Of a stretch of 64,000 nt of DNA, positions 46,598-58,492 are shown piece after piece. The DNA comes from Galerina marginata. Taxonomy: Eukaryota > Basidiomycota > Agaricomycetes > Agaricales > Galerinaceae. The translations under genes and the position numbers were made by a program. The number at the start of each line of letters is the position of its first letter. Within the stretch, counting starts at the first letter, position 1. Location of the stretch: NCBI GenBank assembly GCA_023014335.1, contig JAECYW010000004.1, positions 1,364,001-1,428,000 on the forward strand, read 5' to 3'. The notes beneath the pieces are model-generated. The model saw only the letters and a list, made by a program, of their open reading frames with translations, made no database searches and had not been told where the DNA came from.

Positions 46598-47359
46598 ATA
46601 CCCTATTGCACACATTGTATGTCGACCGCTTTTTTCTGAGTGCCGTTTCTAAATATCTGAATCTTAGATCGTCATTCAACTACCAGCTTTTCTTCTCCAA
46701 TTATTGGACCACGCGTACGAGTCGAGAGTTAAATTATAGGAGTCTTCGTTCGCCTTCGTTGTTGTATAACTAGTGATGGTGTTTCGATCACGGTTTCTGA
46801 CTGTGGGAGGTGGTTTGATGATAGCGGTTCTCTGGCACTTGTACAATATTTCATCGCAATAAAGGCATCACCTGCTCCGGTTCTGTCTCACTACAGTATT
46901 GGTCATTTCTCTAATTGGCGAGCCGATAGAAGTTTAGTTGACGTAGGTTAACTCAGTGGCCACGGAAGGTAGAACCTTTATCGATATAAGTTGTAATCTT
47001 GTTTTTCGAAATCTTATTCTTCGAACTTGAAACCTCGAAGAATCTCTAATTCCGGAACTCTTTGAGCTTGAACGGAGCTGGGATTCGGATCAATACCGTG
47101 TGAGTGTGGGCCGAACCTGTCTGCGACGCGGTGAAATTCTTTCTGTCCCAACCACCACAACGCTCGTTCCGCCCTGAAGTTTCCGTCAGCTCCACATTCG
47201 CAGGAATTTTATCAATAGCCTCCTCTTTTTTGTCACCCTGAGACCCTCCAGGTAGTTACACGCGGGCTATGATTGGACGGTCATCGAGGGCGTCGTACAT
47301 GTATGGCGATAGGTTCGTTGTTCTTCCTCTCCCTTTGTCCAAACTAATTACGTTTCAAG
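46598..47359. other. 3' flank of the pheromone gene
   Basis: About 760 bp. A possible spliced 3' UTR (GTATGTCG donor at 46619, CTTAG acceptor at 46664-46668) follows the stop. Further on, a coding-like stretch (LFELERSWDSDQYRVSVGRT at about 47062-47120) is soon interrupted. Nothing was identified. Confidence 0.3.
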
Positions 47360-47541
47360 TACAGTCGACTCCCTCATAACCCATACCTCCCGCAAGCCAT
47401 ACTCTCCCATACCCCATGATTTTGGACGGCTACCAAACCACAATTTTACACCAAAAGTGTTCCCTCGTAAACCATAACCTCTCATAACCCATACCCTGCA
47501 CCGTCCACCGAAGGGTATGGGTTATGAGAGAGTCGACTGTA
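47360..47541. mobile_element. MITE-like element 3 (Tc1/mariner-type ends)
   Basis: TA-flanked termini. The left end is CAGTCGACTCCCTCATAACC followed by CATACC. The right end is its reverse complement with one mismatch (GAGAGAG for GAGGGAG). Total length is about 180 bp. A further internal copy of CTCATAACCCATACC lies at about 47484. There is no coding capacity. It has inserted between the repeat copies, 0.8 kb from the pheromone gene. Confidence 0.85.
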
Positions 47542-47559
47542 ACTTTTGAAGTATTCGAA

Positions 47560-48180
47560 TATCTAGGTCTCCCGCAATGCGACACGCCATTGGTCGAAAT
47601 GTTGCTCTTGTCCTTTGTGTCTCCTAATTAACTACAAATAGGTTCTCCAGCCTTTCCGTCGTTGCCACACAAATTTCGAGATGCAGAATTTGTATTCGGT
47701 CTCTCCTTTGACCCCTGCTACTCTCTGTCAAGACCGCGTAAAACAATAGAGCAATCGACGAGCTGCCTTTGGCCAGTCATAGGCTGGGATATCCGTGTAG
47801 GGTCCCGATCATTGTATTATTCTAGGTGCCAGCGACCAATCACATCGCAGGTCTCATTGGACAAGACAAAGAAATTTGAACTTAACCTTCTGCGCCTGCA
47901 ACTAGAACTCTTACTTTCGGCGTTGAGCGCTGAACTCTAGGAGCAACACAACAACCACCCTGAAAATTCTATTCTGGACCTGAGCACACTTAGTCTCCTT
48001 GACCTTGCGAATGAGTAATTCTATAAAAATTGATTCTGACTAGTACCGGTACCGCCTTTTGTAGTTCATCCTTGGATCTCATCCGAATTGTCGCACCCAT
48101 CAGTCGAACTCATGACCTTTTGCGCCTCAGTCAGATCACTTTCAGATGGACGGTCAAGAACACAATACTTTACTAGCATT
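47560..48180. repeat. Diverged direct repeat, copy 2
   Basis: Second copy of the segment at 45590-46270, same orientation. It carries GGCTGGGATATCCGT at about 47786, ACCAATCACATCGCAG at about 47835 and GGCGTTGAGCGCTG at about 47918. Open frames are short and interrupted. Confidence 0.65.
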
Positions 48181-48433
48181 TACTATATCGCATTGCCATA
48201 ACTTGAACACATTGGGATTCTGTTAACCAGGACCTGCCGGAACCTTAGAACGCGACCTTGCTTTCAATTAATCTTGAATAATTTGCCCTGTATAATTATT
48301 CAACTAGAAGCCAATCCTCACGGGAGCGTTCTAAAAGTGGTAATAAAATAAACGTAATTGACCTGACATATATCCACTTCATTAGTTCGTCGTAAATACG
48401 GTCTCTAGGCACGCTCGTCTCGGTGACGTTGAA

Positions 48434-51400
48434 TTAAACGACGTGTTTCTTCAAATAATCCAACAACCTAAAAATTGTCAGACAGAACTCTGGACTGCAA
48501 GAAAGATTGGAAATTTGACTCACCATGTAAAGACCGCTTGGATGAAGGACCAGAAATTTTTGACGTGGAAGCTCACGGAGAACTGGAAGTATTCTCCCCC
48601 TAGGAAGCCTTCAATACTGGCCTCGAACGACAAGCCATCCGAACCGCCGCCGAGGGCACCTTTCATGTGGATGCTATCGATTTCGAGTCGCCTGAGCAAA
48701 GAGGTGAGGGCGCCATTAGCGAACCTGAGGGTGGCCTGGATTGCGTCGTTCGTGTGCTGGATCACCCCGCGAGCGACATCGAAAAGAAGGCCTCCAACCA
48801 CGTCGACAATGCGAAGCATAAGGTCTGCGATGGCAGATACGATGTCCTCCAAGAAATCCCCAATCTCTTCAAAGAGATCCTCGAGCGCCCCATTACGTTG
48901 CTCATTGAAGAGTTTCTGGTGTAGCTTCCTCACGTAGGGCTCAAGTGCGTCGCTCAAGTCGTTCGGCACGAGATCCATCACAAGCTCGGTTACCTGTACT
49001 TGTGCCCGGAGATACCGAATCTCTGCTCGTTTGAATTCGTCACGCAGTCCTGGGACAGTTACCTGCGCAACGCTGCGTCCAAATTCAAAGATTGAGCGGA
49101 CGGGAATCACAGTGAACTTGTTGATAATTTGAATTTCTTGCGGGGTCTTCCCTTTGATCCTTTCAAACTGCGCTTGGGCGTCTCTGAGCTCTTGCAATTC
49201 ACGTTGGAATGTATTGGCAGCATCGGGTGGAATAGATTCAGGGTTAAGTCTGATGTTCTCCTCGACCACCCACGCGAGGGATTCCATCAGTCGTTGCTGC
49301 TCCGAATGGTCGATGTTTTTTTGTTGCGCCCAGCGATCGAGTCCTTGCCGGGCTGTAGATACAGTTTCGCGGAAATGCCTCTTCTCATTCTCGATCTTGT
49401 GGAGAAGCTGCTGTGCTTCGGCCTCCAACGCTGCGGCTGCTCCCCCTATCTTGTCTGATATATGCCGACAGACTCGAGCAAGGCCACCCATTTGGAAGTC
49501 TGCTTCCAAGACATATCGCTTCGATGATATGTCGCAGGAGCTTGGATGGAGTCCTGATTCCGGCCCAGCGTTAACTTGGATGTAGAACCCCTTCTCGACT
49601 TCAAGGAGGAAAGAAAATTTAAATGAAAAGGATGGTTGTAGCTCAAAGTCGGCATACAAGTCAACGAGCGTGTCGGCGAAAGTAATGACACCCTCAATGT
49701 AGCCGCTCTGTTTGGAGCGAGTGAGGTTTACCCTGAGTGATGCCTTGCCTTCTTTATCGCCAGTTACGGTGAGTGGGCCAAGTGTAAAAGTTTCAACCGA
49801 ACCCATGATTGCTACCCCGCCATCATCGATGACAACCTTGACCTCGGCGTGCTTTCCGAAAATGATCATTTTGGAGCTGAAAAGAGAATTCAGATGTTTA
49901 GCATCGGGTATTGACCGAGTAGGACATACTAAAAGCAAAAACCGCGTGGATATGCCTTGCCGAGTATGGTCGCACCAGTGGGACATGCATAAAGTTCGAC
50001 TTTTTCAAATTTAATGACATTCGGCGGCTAAATTTATGTTGTAGTGAGTTAGCCTGGGCTGTGTCCCACAAAATACTATTACTTGCCTGGGGAAGATCAT
50101 AACCAACCAGCGTACTGACAACATCAGTAATCTCCTTGACACCCAGGTTCTCGACGTCAACATGGATAAGGGACTCTACAGCGAAATAATCTCAATCCTG
50201 ATGAAAATATGAATACAAAAATTTTGAACTCACTTGACGGATCGTTGTTTACGAATAATTCAACGTTGAGCGTTGTCTTGTCAGAGACAATTTTACCAGC
50301 AATAGCGAGGCCAGAAGGAGTGCCGGCCGCAAGAATCGTGACAGAAAGGACCAAGTTCCCAATCTTCAGCTGCTGGCTCAGCCCAAACGGGTTTTCCCAC
50401 ATGCCGACCATGGCACCAGTCAAGGTAATAGATCCTCCTTTCGGCTCGAGTGCGCAATCCATGAGGAATCGAAGTGGACCTTGATTTGCGACTTCAACGC
50501 TGATCCCGCAGCACAAGTGGAGGGCTGGATTATTTGAAAGAACGACTTTGAGCTCGAACGGTTCCGTCTTCACGCCTTGGCTTAAGTCAATAACAAGGTT
50601 ATCGGCCCTCATTGCAAGCATGAAACCGACGTCCTTCTCCCATCCCGCTGCGAGTGAGAGTTGGGGGTGACTACCACCCATAAGGGTGGAGAGCACCTCA
50701 AGATGGCCTATCACTGCGCAAACGAAGAAACCTAAATTGATTATAGTGAGCCGTGTACTAATCAAGAACTATGCTAAGTTTTTTACCTTTTCGGATGGGG
50801 TAATTGGCGCCCATCGAAGTAGGAAGGTTGGGGTCATCTCTGGAAGCTACAATCAAGGCAGCATTATCTAGCGTTAGACCGCCTAATGAGCACTGCTTGA
50901 GAGCGGGAACGAGCTCATCGAACCGAAGACCGCTTTTACGATCACCGATCACAAACTCCCCACAAATGGTGTATTCAAGAGATTGGTCGTTGTCGTCTGG
51001 AGAGGGGTAAAGGTGGACACCAATCTTCAGTGTGAAGCCCTGCCAGCTGAAGTCGCCCGAAACAATAACATCCGTTTTGGTGGACCCATGTGCTCGATCA
51101 CAAGATATTTCGATTAAGGGATTCAACAGCTGCACGTCATCGATGGTTACAGCTTTACCCTCGAGTTCGGCATGGAGGAAAAAGCCATGCCTTCCGATTT
51201 CCAAGGTCCCGGACGCAGGTGGAAAGTTGGAGATTTCGAGGCGCTCGACGTCAATCATAAACCCCTTGTTCGATATCGAAAGTGTTGCCCGGCGAAGCTG
51301 AAGGCGCACGTCTGGAGCAGCGATCCGTTCGTCGAAGAAGTGCTCGTATATGTCCATGAGCCCGTCCCAGTCCAAGTTCTCAAGGGATGCACTAAATAAG

Positions 51401-52431
51401 CAGTCGCCTTCAAGAGAAAAGGAGCCGAAGAGAGATAAAATATTCCTGCCTGCTTGAAGTGTTGCAGACAGTTTGAAAGTCAATGCAGATAGCGGCTTGT
51501 CAAGCATAACCTCCGCTTGAACACCTATGTCGCGGAGCTAAGAGAGGTGTCTATAAGGACATTGATAACAAGGAAAGTTCATGAAATCATACAATAAGTT
51601 TTGGGATACCAAATGCATCCTTCCAGTCGCAAATCACCGTCGCAGAAAGTGAAAGGGCAGACGACATCTTTGAAATTTCGTATGCCAGCTCTACTGGACC
51701 CTTCCACGCTTGGGATTCAAGTTGTAATGTCCCGAAAACTTCGAACCCATAATCTGTTCCAAGCGACAGGGATCCATCCTCCTTGTATGATCTCGATTCG
51801 AAACCGAGGATGCGAACCCCAATACTTGTCATCGTGACGCCTTTGCATGGGGTTGGGACGAGGATTTCACGAAACGTACCCTCGAGCGTGAAAGAGTTTA
51901 AGTGCAAGGGTTCCCTCCAGTCCTGAATGAGGGGTAAACCGCAGTGTAGATTAAGGGTAGGATCTTCGACGCCCAAGACTTGGCTGAGGACGTTGTGTAG
52001 TTCGCCGCATGTCTCGTCTAATTGGAGGTCAGCCACGAAATGTAGACCGGTCCCATAGCCGCCTGGGATATCAAAGCTCTGCAGATTTATCAGGAGCTGC
52101 CGAACACTGGGATTTCATTGAACATACTTACTTGACGCATCAACATGACATTTTCAAAGACAAATTGGTCTAAAGGTGTTCCAGCTACCTCAGGTAGCAA
52201 AGCCGACAGGCGGAGATCATGACGAAAAGCGGCCAACTGATAGACTGGAGAGGAATCCTCGGCGAGAAAAAAAGTTGGGTATTTGCCTTGGTAGGTGAAG
52301 ATATCTGCTGTCAAGCCTTCGAGACTGAAGAGCTGCACAGTATGCACTTTCTGGAACGGAAGTGCATCCCAGTCGAGGGCAGCGCTGTCGTCCTTGGGTG
52401 GTAGTGAATCGACTGCCATGTCGGTGTTCAT
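48434..52431 (-). CDS. Gene B': ~1,200-residue multimodular protein (right copy)
   Basis: Paralog of the gene at 4612-8610 with the same eight exons. The start ATG is at 52431 (MNTDMAVDSLPPKDDSAALD) and the stop TAA at 48434-48436 after LLDYLKKHVV. The last intron has a normal GTGAGT donor here. The fifth intron keeps the GC donor seen in the left copy. Repeated motifs are retained: DPTLNLHCGL, NPALHLCCGIS, CDWKDAFGIPKL, MWENPFGLSQQ. The helical C-terminal half is almost identical to the left copy, whereas exon 1 is about 80% identical. No disabling mutation was found, so both copies appear functional. Function unknown. It diverges from A'. Confidence 0.85.
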
Positions 52432-53487
52432 TGAAGGAATGAATGGTGGATTGGGGGGATTTTAAGATTTTACAATGCTATGTGCACCCATAGAGCAATT
52501 TATGCTGAAGTATGCTCTGAGGTTGCATCTCGGCGCATCTTTGCGAGCGATGGGCAAGGCACCAACGAGCGAGAGGACAGCGGCAGAACAAAGAACGTGG
52601 TTATCGCGTCAAGTCCCATGGACATCGCAGTAAATATGTGGTTAGTATATCCACTGGGTTCCTGTGGTGTTCCTGAGGCATCCGTTGGGCATTCGGAGGC
52701 ATCAGTCAAACAAAGCGCCTATACTTAGGGGTGGAACTGCCGAACAAACAAAGCCAAATTCCGCGACTGGAGGCTTCCGCTTTAAGTGCCAGTTTGTGCA
52801 TGCAAGTCAGTAATCTGGCTCTGTTTCTCTTGTGGAAGCATTCTTTCCATTTACGTCTCTACAATCTCGCCATTTTTACCGTATCACCTTGCTAGGATGG
52901 TGATGGCGCCGCAAAGTGAGCCTTGCCCCACCAGCTCGGCATATAGCTACTACCGCCCTCAAAATTTCATCCATCAAGGTCGAACATTGGCGAGAGACCG
53001 TCAGTGTCATCACTATACAGGTCAAACTTGTCAAGCTTGTGAGCTTACTTATGAAATATGTCCTGATTCTGATGACTGGAGGTCGGAATAATGAATCTCC
53101 GAGTCTGGCTTCTACAACCCCAACAAAGCCCCGAACCCGTCGTGCCTGCCATTACTCCACTGGCGCGACCTGACAGCGCGACGCACTGTTTTCCGAGGAT
53201 AAAATGTCGCTTCACCGAAATTCTAGAATCCGCAGTGAGATTCGGCACGCGCTAAGTTGGTTGAAGTGTCGGAAATGTCTGCAAAGTTCACCCGACATTT
53301 CTGACCTGTACTCCTGATTCTTTCTCGTTCTTGTCATGCCCTACAATCTGACCTGTCGTTCAGGGACAGCTGCTCAAGATTTATGTGGGTACCGCATTGT
53401 CCCCGTCGAGTTTTAGTTACTATATAATTCAATCATCAAACGAGTCCTGCTCCTCGCTGTAGACGAAACAAAAAACCCACATTGGTC
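52432..53487. promoter_or_regulatory. Divergent B'/A' intergenic spacer (right)
   Basis: Counterpart of the left spacer at 3484-4611. It must hold both promoters. Patches of similarity to the left spacer remain, while the rest has diverged. No coding signal was seen. Confidence 0.5.
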
Positions 53488-56400
53488 ATGGACTATCAAA
53501 GCAATCCGCCGGCCAACAAATCCCAAGACAGCTCGAAGTCGGGTAGCAAAAGTGAGATGGAAAGCTTTCCTTCTGTGATTGTGAACTCACCTCTTGGCCT
53601 TCCGCCTAGATGCCCGTTCCAGTTCCTACACCTTACATAGTAAAAACTGTGTGTGTGCCATTTGTTTATCTCCTGCAGACTGATTGACTGGCTCTTCTGA
53701 CAGCTCAGTACAAAACTTTCGATACGCTCAATGCCATGGACGTCCGACTCAATAAGTTTACGGCGAATCCTTGTGAAATATTCTATGTTCTATCACAAAT
53801 AACGACTATTTACCATCCGCCTTGCAGATTGGACTACCCTCCAAAGCCAGGGAAAAACTGAAATAGGTACAGTTTCAGAGTTTCAGCTCTATTATGTCTC
53901 AAGTTGACCTATGGTATCTTGTGCAATTTGTGCAGGAGGAAACCTCGATGAAATGAGCCCCGTCGTTTCAGAGCCTCGTACGTCTCTCATTGAATGGACA
54001 TCAAGGAAGATGCTGATTGGTATGATACAATTTAGCGGTCGAGTACGATGGTACGACTGCTTTTTTGTCGGAAGTGGCACAATAATTATATGCAAGTTCC
54101 AAAGGCTTCGAGCAGCTTGCAAACAAATATATCATCAAAGATCAACCCAAGAAGGTCTCGCGAGATCGAGATATCAAGCCGCGCAGTACGACGCCAAAGA
54201 AGGAACCTGGCACCATCAAACAGGAACCCGGGGCACCGCTCAAGCAGAAGCCAGACACCAAAGAAGGGGGAAGTGAATCGCCGCACGAGGACCCCTTCGC
54301 CACGAAACCGGAATACGAGAGTGATACAGAAACGAGTGACAGTGAAAACAAGGAGGAAGACCCAGATACTTGGACGGTCATCGTCTACAAAGGTGTTGTG
54401 AATAAAGGAAAGCCGGCGGTCGAGAACCGTCGATTTGTCATGTTTTCAGAATCTCCTCGCATGTACATTCGAGTTGAGGAACTGGAAGCGAGGTTAGTTG
54501 GAAATTACCAGGCTAGATACGATAACGACTGGAAATTGGAACATCAGGTGAGCCTCTTCTCTAATTACAGGTCAGATCAATCGCAATAATTTGGTCGTAG
54601 GGTCAGAAGCCGTTCACCGTCTGGAAAATGAATGGGATTCACAATCGTATTGCGATTCCCTCCCTCACATTCAAGAAGAGTGTCGCCGAGCAATACGCAT
54701 ACTGGAATAGTAAGTCTGCGGTAGCTTGCCTTTAGCCTTGCCATTTACTACTACTACTAACATCTAAGTCATATTCTAGAAGTTGCCAAGACCGCTTCAC
54801 GTACCAAAGCTAACTATGATCCTGCCTCCCGTTATTGGGACCTCCCTGGGCCCTACCCGATCCAACGCCATGACATTGAACTTCGCTTCGAAGCCTCTGA
54901 CACTATATCTCAGAAGGAATTGGAAGGTTTGGTCCCCATCGCGCTGGAAAAATGTTGGTGCCAACCGCGTTGGAAAGCCGTCGAGTTTGGTGAAGGTATT
55001 CTGCCAGGGGAAAATGAAAAAGATCCCTGGATCCTTGTTGACAAGCATCTTCTGGGTCTCTACTCAATGTATGCATCCCCGAAGACCATTAAGATTCTTA
55101 AGAACCAGTATCTTCGTTTATGGATGGACGACCGGAATTTCCCTGATGGAGCTCAAGCTGCCAAAGCAGACAACTTACTTTTCCCGAAGGCGGACCCAAA
55201 CACCCCCCCTACGCTTGCGCCGGAAATGCAAGCATCTGTGTCGCCTTTCAAACTCGACACAGCTGTCGGCCAACGTGCAATGGCACCGACACAGGCAGCA
55301 GTGATGAATAACAAGAGTGCGACATTGGTCAGTATTCCATTAAAGATTGGTCCACAAGTCCTAATCAGGTATATCACAGCTTGCTCAAATTTTTGGTTGG
55401 CCTGCCAATGTTTCTGATAACAAATGGATAAATCAAGCGGAGGTATGTAGTCACATATCAATGCCCAAACACGCTTGCTTTACCTTCTGCATTATACAGT
55501 GGCTTCACCGCTGCGCCTTTTCATATGGAGGTCTGGGCGAGAGTGCCAACTACCTGACCTCTCAGACTCCCGATAATCTCATCTTTGGAACAAAAGAAGC
55601 AAACACCCTAATGATGCGGTAAGCTAAGCATTACTTAAAGAGGTGTTATCCTAATCGTTTTCGCGCTGGCTGCCTTTTTCATAGGGCTGAAGCCACGATT
55701 AAGCACCTTGTATGGTTGGAGGACCAGGATATTCGGACATGGCATCCCAAGGCCAGGACTGACAATCCTACAGCTAGTATCAACACAAAATTTGGATATA
55801 ATCACCACGAGGAAGGCGACAAGCCTTACCAGCAGGACTACGTCGACGAAAACTTCAAACTCAACTTGACTGAGCGATCTTCAGCAATAATCAAGTCTGC
55901 ACTAAAAAAGAATCTGAAGTACGCTCGAGAAGGTGGTATCAGCAAGCCAGGAAATGCGACGGGAAATAAGGGTGCAATGGAGAAGAAAGTGGTACCCAGT
56001 CAAGCAGATGGCATCAGCGAGCCAGGAAATGTGACTGGAAATAAGGGTGCAATAGAGGAGGAAGTGGTAACGACGGGGAATAGGGGAAATAAGGGTGCAA
56101 TGGAGGTGGAGGTGGTACCCACTCAAGCGGATGGTGTCAGCAAGCCAGGAAGTGCGACGGAAAACGAGGGTGCAAAGAAGGAAGGGGAGGACACGGCATG
56201 GATGAAGGAGAAACAGTATCGGTGGTTTGCTCCGCGGCTTGTGTATGAGGTTTCGGTCTCGTTGGTATGTCGCATGTCCTCATACCCTTCTTACCTGGGC
56301 ACAATTTGCTGACGTATACCGCGTAACACAGGGGGGTCGGAGCCATAACACCACCCTCGAAATTATACCATTCGCGCGTCGTATACCAATGCGCCTTGAA

Positions 56401-56565
56401 TTCGAGCTGGACAAGCTAGTTGAAGAGCGCGCCTTCGGCACTAAGGACCCAAAGAAGAATCCGTTTCCAGGCCTGCCTCCTCGGTCAAGTTCGAAGGCCC
56501 GGAAACATGGATCTCACGGAGCAGCGGGCGAGGTTCAGAGATCAGAGAAAGTGAACCCCCTGTGA
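53488..56565 (+). CDS. Gene A': intron-rich charged protein (right copy)
   Basis: ATG at 53488 (MDYQSNPPANKSQDSSKSG) and TGA at 56563-56565. Exons parallel gene A. A basic N-terminal part (KVSRDRDIKPRSTTPKKEPG) is followed by an acidic stretch (TSDSENKEEDPDTWTV), then YKGVVNKGKPAVENRRFVMF, MYIRVEELEARL, NEKDPWILVDKHLLGLYSMY and NLIFGTKEANTLMMR, and IIPFARRIPMRLEFELDKL near the end. Compared with the left copy, the central block is only about 55-60% identical. A region before the last intron has expanded into several repeats (see separate entry). No recognised domain. Conserved intron positions and open frames in both copies argue that it is a real gene. Confidence 0.75.
55920..56190 (+). repeat. 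Coding minisatellite inside gene A'
   Basis: A unit encoding roughly QADGISKPGNATGNKGA plus a short Glu/Val-rich spacer is repeated three to four times in degenerate form (SKPGNATGNKGA, SEPGNVTGNKGA, GNRGNKGA, SKPGSATENEGA). The left gene A has a single unit at about 1010-1060. Unit length is near 70-80 nt and the reading frame is kept. Confidence 0.8.
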
Positions 56566-56849
56566 GCCAGATTTCACAGATTTCACTTCGGGCGAACGGC
56601 ACAGCATATTATCCAGGCCAGAAAATTGTACTAGAAGTAAAAAAATAAAATGACAGCCGGAATTCATTTCGCCTACATTCTCCACATTTCCTCATGATAA
56701 GATTTATTTCTGCATATCGAATAGCATTCTTCATTTTCCCAGATGGCGAAACTAGGGTGCTCAACAGACTATCCCAATATTCATGACTTGTTTGGCAGGC
56801 TAGAATCGCGCGTGACATAGGTGAAACTATTATTATTATTACTGTCAAT

Positions 56850-57041
56850 TTCCACTGGGTGGTCGTTAGTGACACATCTGGAGCGATGTCGGCGAGGTGT
56901 ACAGATAGGTATACTTTTCGTAATAGGCTCTTCGACTTGAAGCGGAAGGAAGGAGTGTTGAACAGTTTCTCATTTTTTCAGAGAGCAATGGTTCCCTCAT
57001 CGTTATTTCCAGCTGGACCTCGTCCTAGTTCAGCCTTTTGA
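56850..57041 (-). pseudogene. Relic of gene C 3' end
   Basis: Read on the minus strand, this tract aligns with bases ~180-380 of the left arm. ELGRGPAGN corresponds to EVGRGSFGS, and the sequence around the left donor site is similar but lacks the GTGAGTA segment, so the splice signal is lost. It supports common ancestry of the arms but is probably not functional. Confidence 0.45.
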
Positions 57042-58492
57042 GATGGTCATGGACGGGTGGGTTTGGCCTACGGGAAGCATTTTTAGTCAATAGCACAGGT
57101 AACTTCGACGGTTACCCATACTCATGCCTGACATAGAAAATAAACCTATGACTGAGCGAAACGGCCTGCGCAGCGAAACAGGCGATGGCGAGTCTAGAAT
57201 TTCCACCAAATTTCGCCACGGGACAGACCAGTTAGTGCCAAGTCTTCTTTTAAAGTAGCTTTGATTGGGCAACAGCACCACTGGCGATGGCATTTGGCGG
57301 TGGCAAAGGGTGGACAATGACACAGAGGCAACGAAACCTTTGCCGTTGATCCACTCTCTTCGGGCAACCCGACTCCTAAAGGAAGGATGAGCGAGCGGAA
57401 ATTTGATTTCCTCTAAACAAAAGGTAACCGATAAAGTTACCTAATAGCGATGTGTCTTATCTCGCAGCATCAACAAAGGGAAAACTGCAACAGCAGCATG
57501 TTCAACTTGAGATTGTGACGGGAGTAAAGGGAGGCCTTCAATGAGTGATCAGCACGATTTCTTCAATTTTGAGTAAGTGGGATTATTTACCAATGTATCT
57601 TCGACCAACAACTCCGGCCTTTCCGCCCTTCGAGCTTCAACCTCATCTGTCTTGCTATCACCCAAGCTGGCCATTTCGAACGACTACGGCCGCTAGAAGA
57701 CGACAGTGAGAGGCCACGGTTTCAAAGTCGGCAAGTACTTGAACAACGGTAAACAGAGATTTATTGGTGCGAAATAAGACTATACTTACTGACGTGCTTC
57801 TGTCCAGGGTCTTACAGCCTGGCTCTTTTTTCTATGGTGCAGTGTCCTTTTTGTTTCGACGAGCCCGGTCCTTAGGTAGTCGACGATAGCTTGCGATGGG
57901 TCGATTGGTTTGGGCTGGGTGGATAAGGAAGTCAGTACGTACTTCATTTTTTCAAAAGACCAGGGAGAGGCCTACCTATCACTTGCAGAGAACAACGCCC
58001 CTTAGTTGCAGAACGATTCTTGGACGTCGGGCGAGATCGATCCGAGCGTCACTGCGCTGGAATACAAGGCCCTCCTTAAACTAGAGGGTGACATTTAGAA
58101 CAAGAGGACGTACCCGAGGAGAAGACGAACACTAGAAGGGTTAATGCAAGGCATTGGTAGCGAGAGCCAAACTTACACTACTTAGTGTCATTTCTGCCTG
58201 ATGCTTTGGCAGTCCTGCGGCGCGTTACCACCCTTCAAAGCTTCATGGGTCATACAGCCCACCCACCCGCTTCTCCTGGTTTACCTGTGGAGAGGAATCA
58301 TACAAGTCAAGGGAAATAATATGTCGATGTCGACTCCTCTCGACAACGTCGAGAGCTGGCCAATGATCAATGATCATGAGCTCAGCAAATAAACTTCCCA
58401 CGACTGGCCTCCGTTGTTCCTCGCCGCCACCTTGCTCTTGCCCTCGTCATTAGTACTGCTGGCAACTACGACATCCTCAAGTCTCTGTGAAA
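57042..58492. other. Intergenic region, nothing identified
   Basis: About 1.45 kb outside the right arm. An ATG at 57540 opens MSDQHDFFNF up to a GTAAGT donor, but no convincing continuation was found. Other open frames are short. Possibly a decayed gene. The last few hundred bases should include the promoter of the next gene. Confidence 0.35.

Larger units (their letters stand above)
48420..57041. repeat. Right arm of the large inverted segmental duplication
   Basis: Contains B' (-), A' (+) and a gene C relic (-), the mirror image of the left arm. The inner boundary is at about 48420, next to the B' stop codon. The outer limit of visible similarity is about 57041, set by where the window begins on the left rather than necessarily by the true breakpoint. 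Confidence 0.9.

Noticed and set aside
46400..48060. A second, decayed pheromone gene near the TCTATAAAAATT at about 48020
   Set aside because: The TATA-like sequence is not followed by any short frame ending in a CaaX box, and the order of anchors relative to copy 1 does not match.
48443..48937. Plus-strand open frame of 164 residues inside the B' gene
   Set aside because: It is antisense to the conserved C-terminal exon of B'. The reverse strand matches the left copy and the frame has no independent support.
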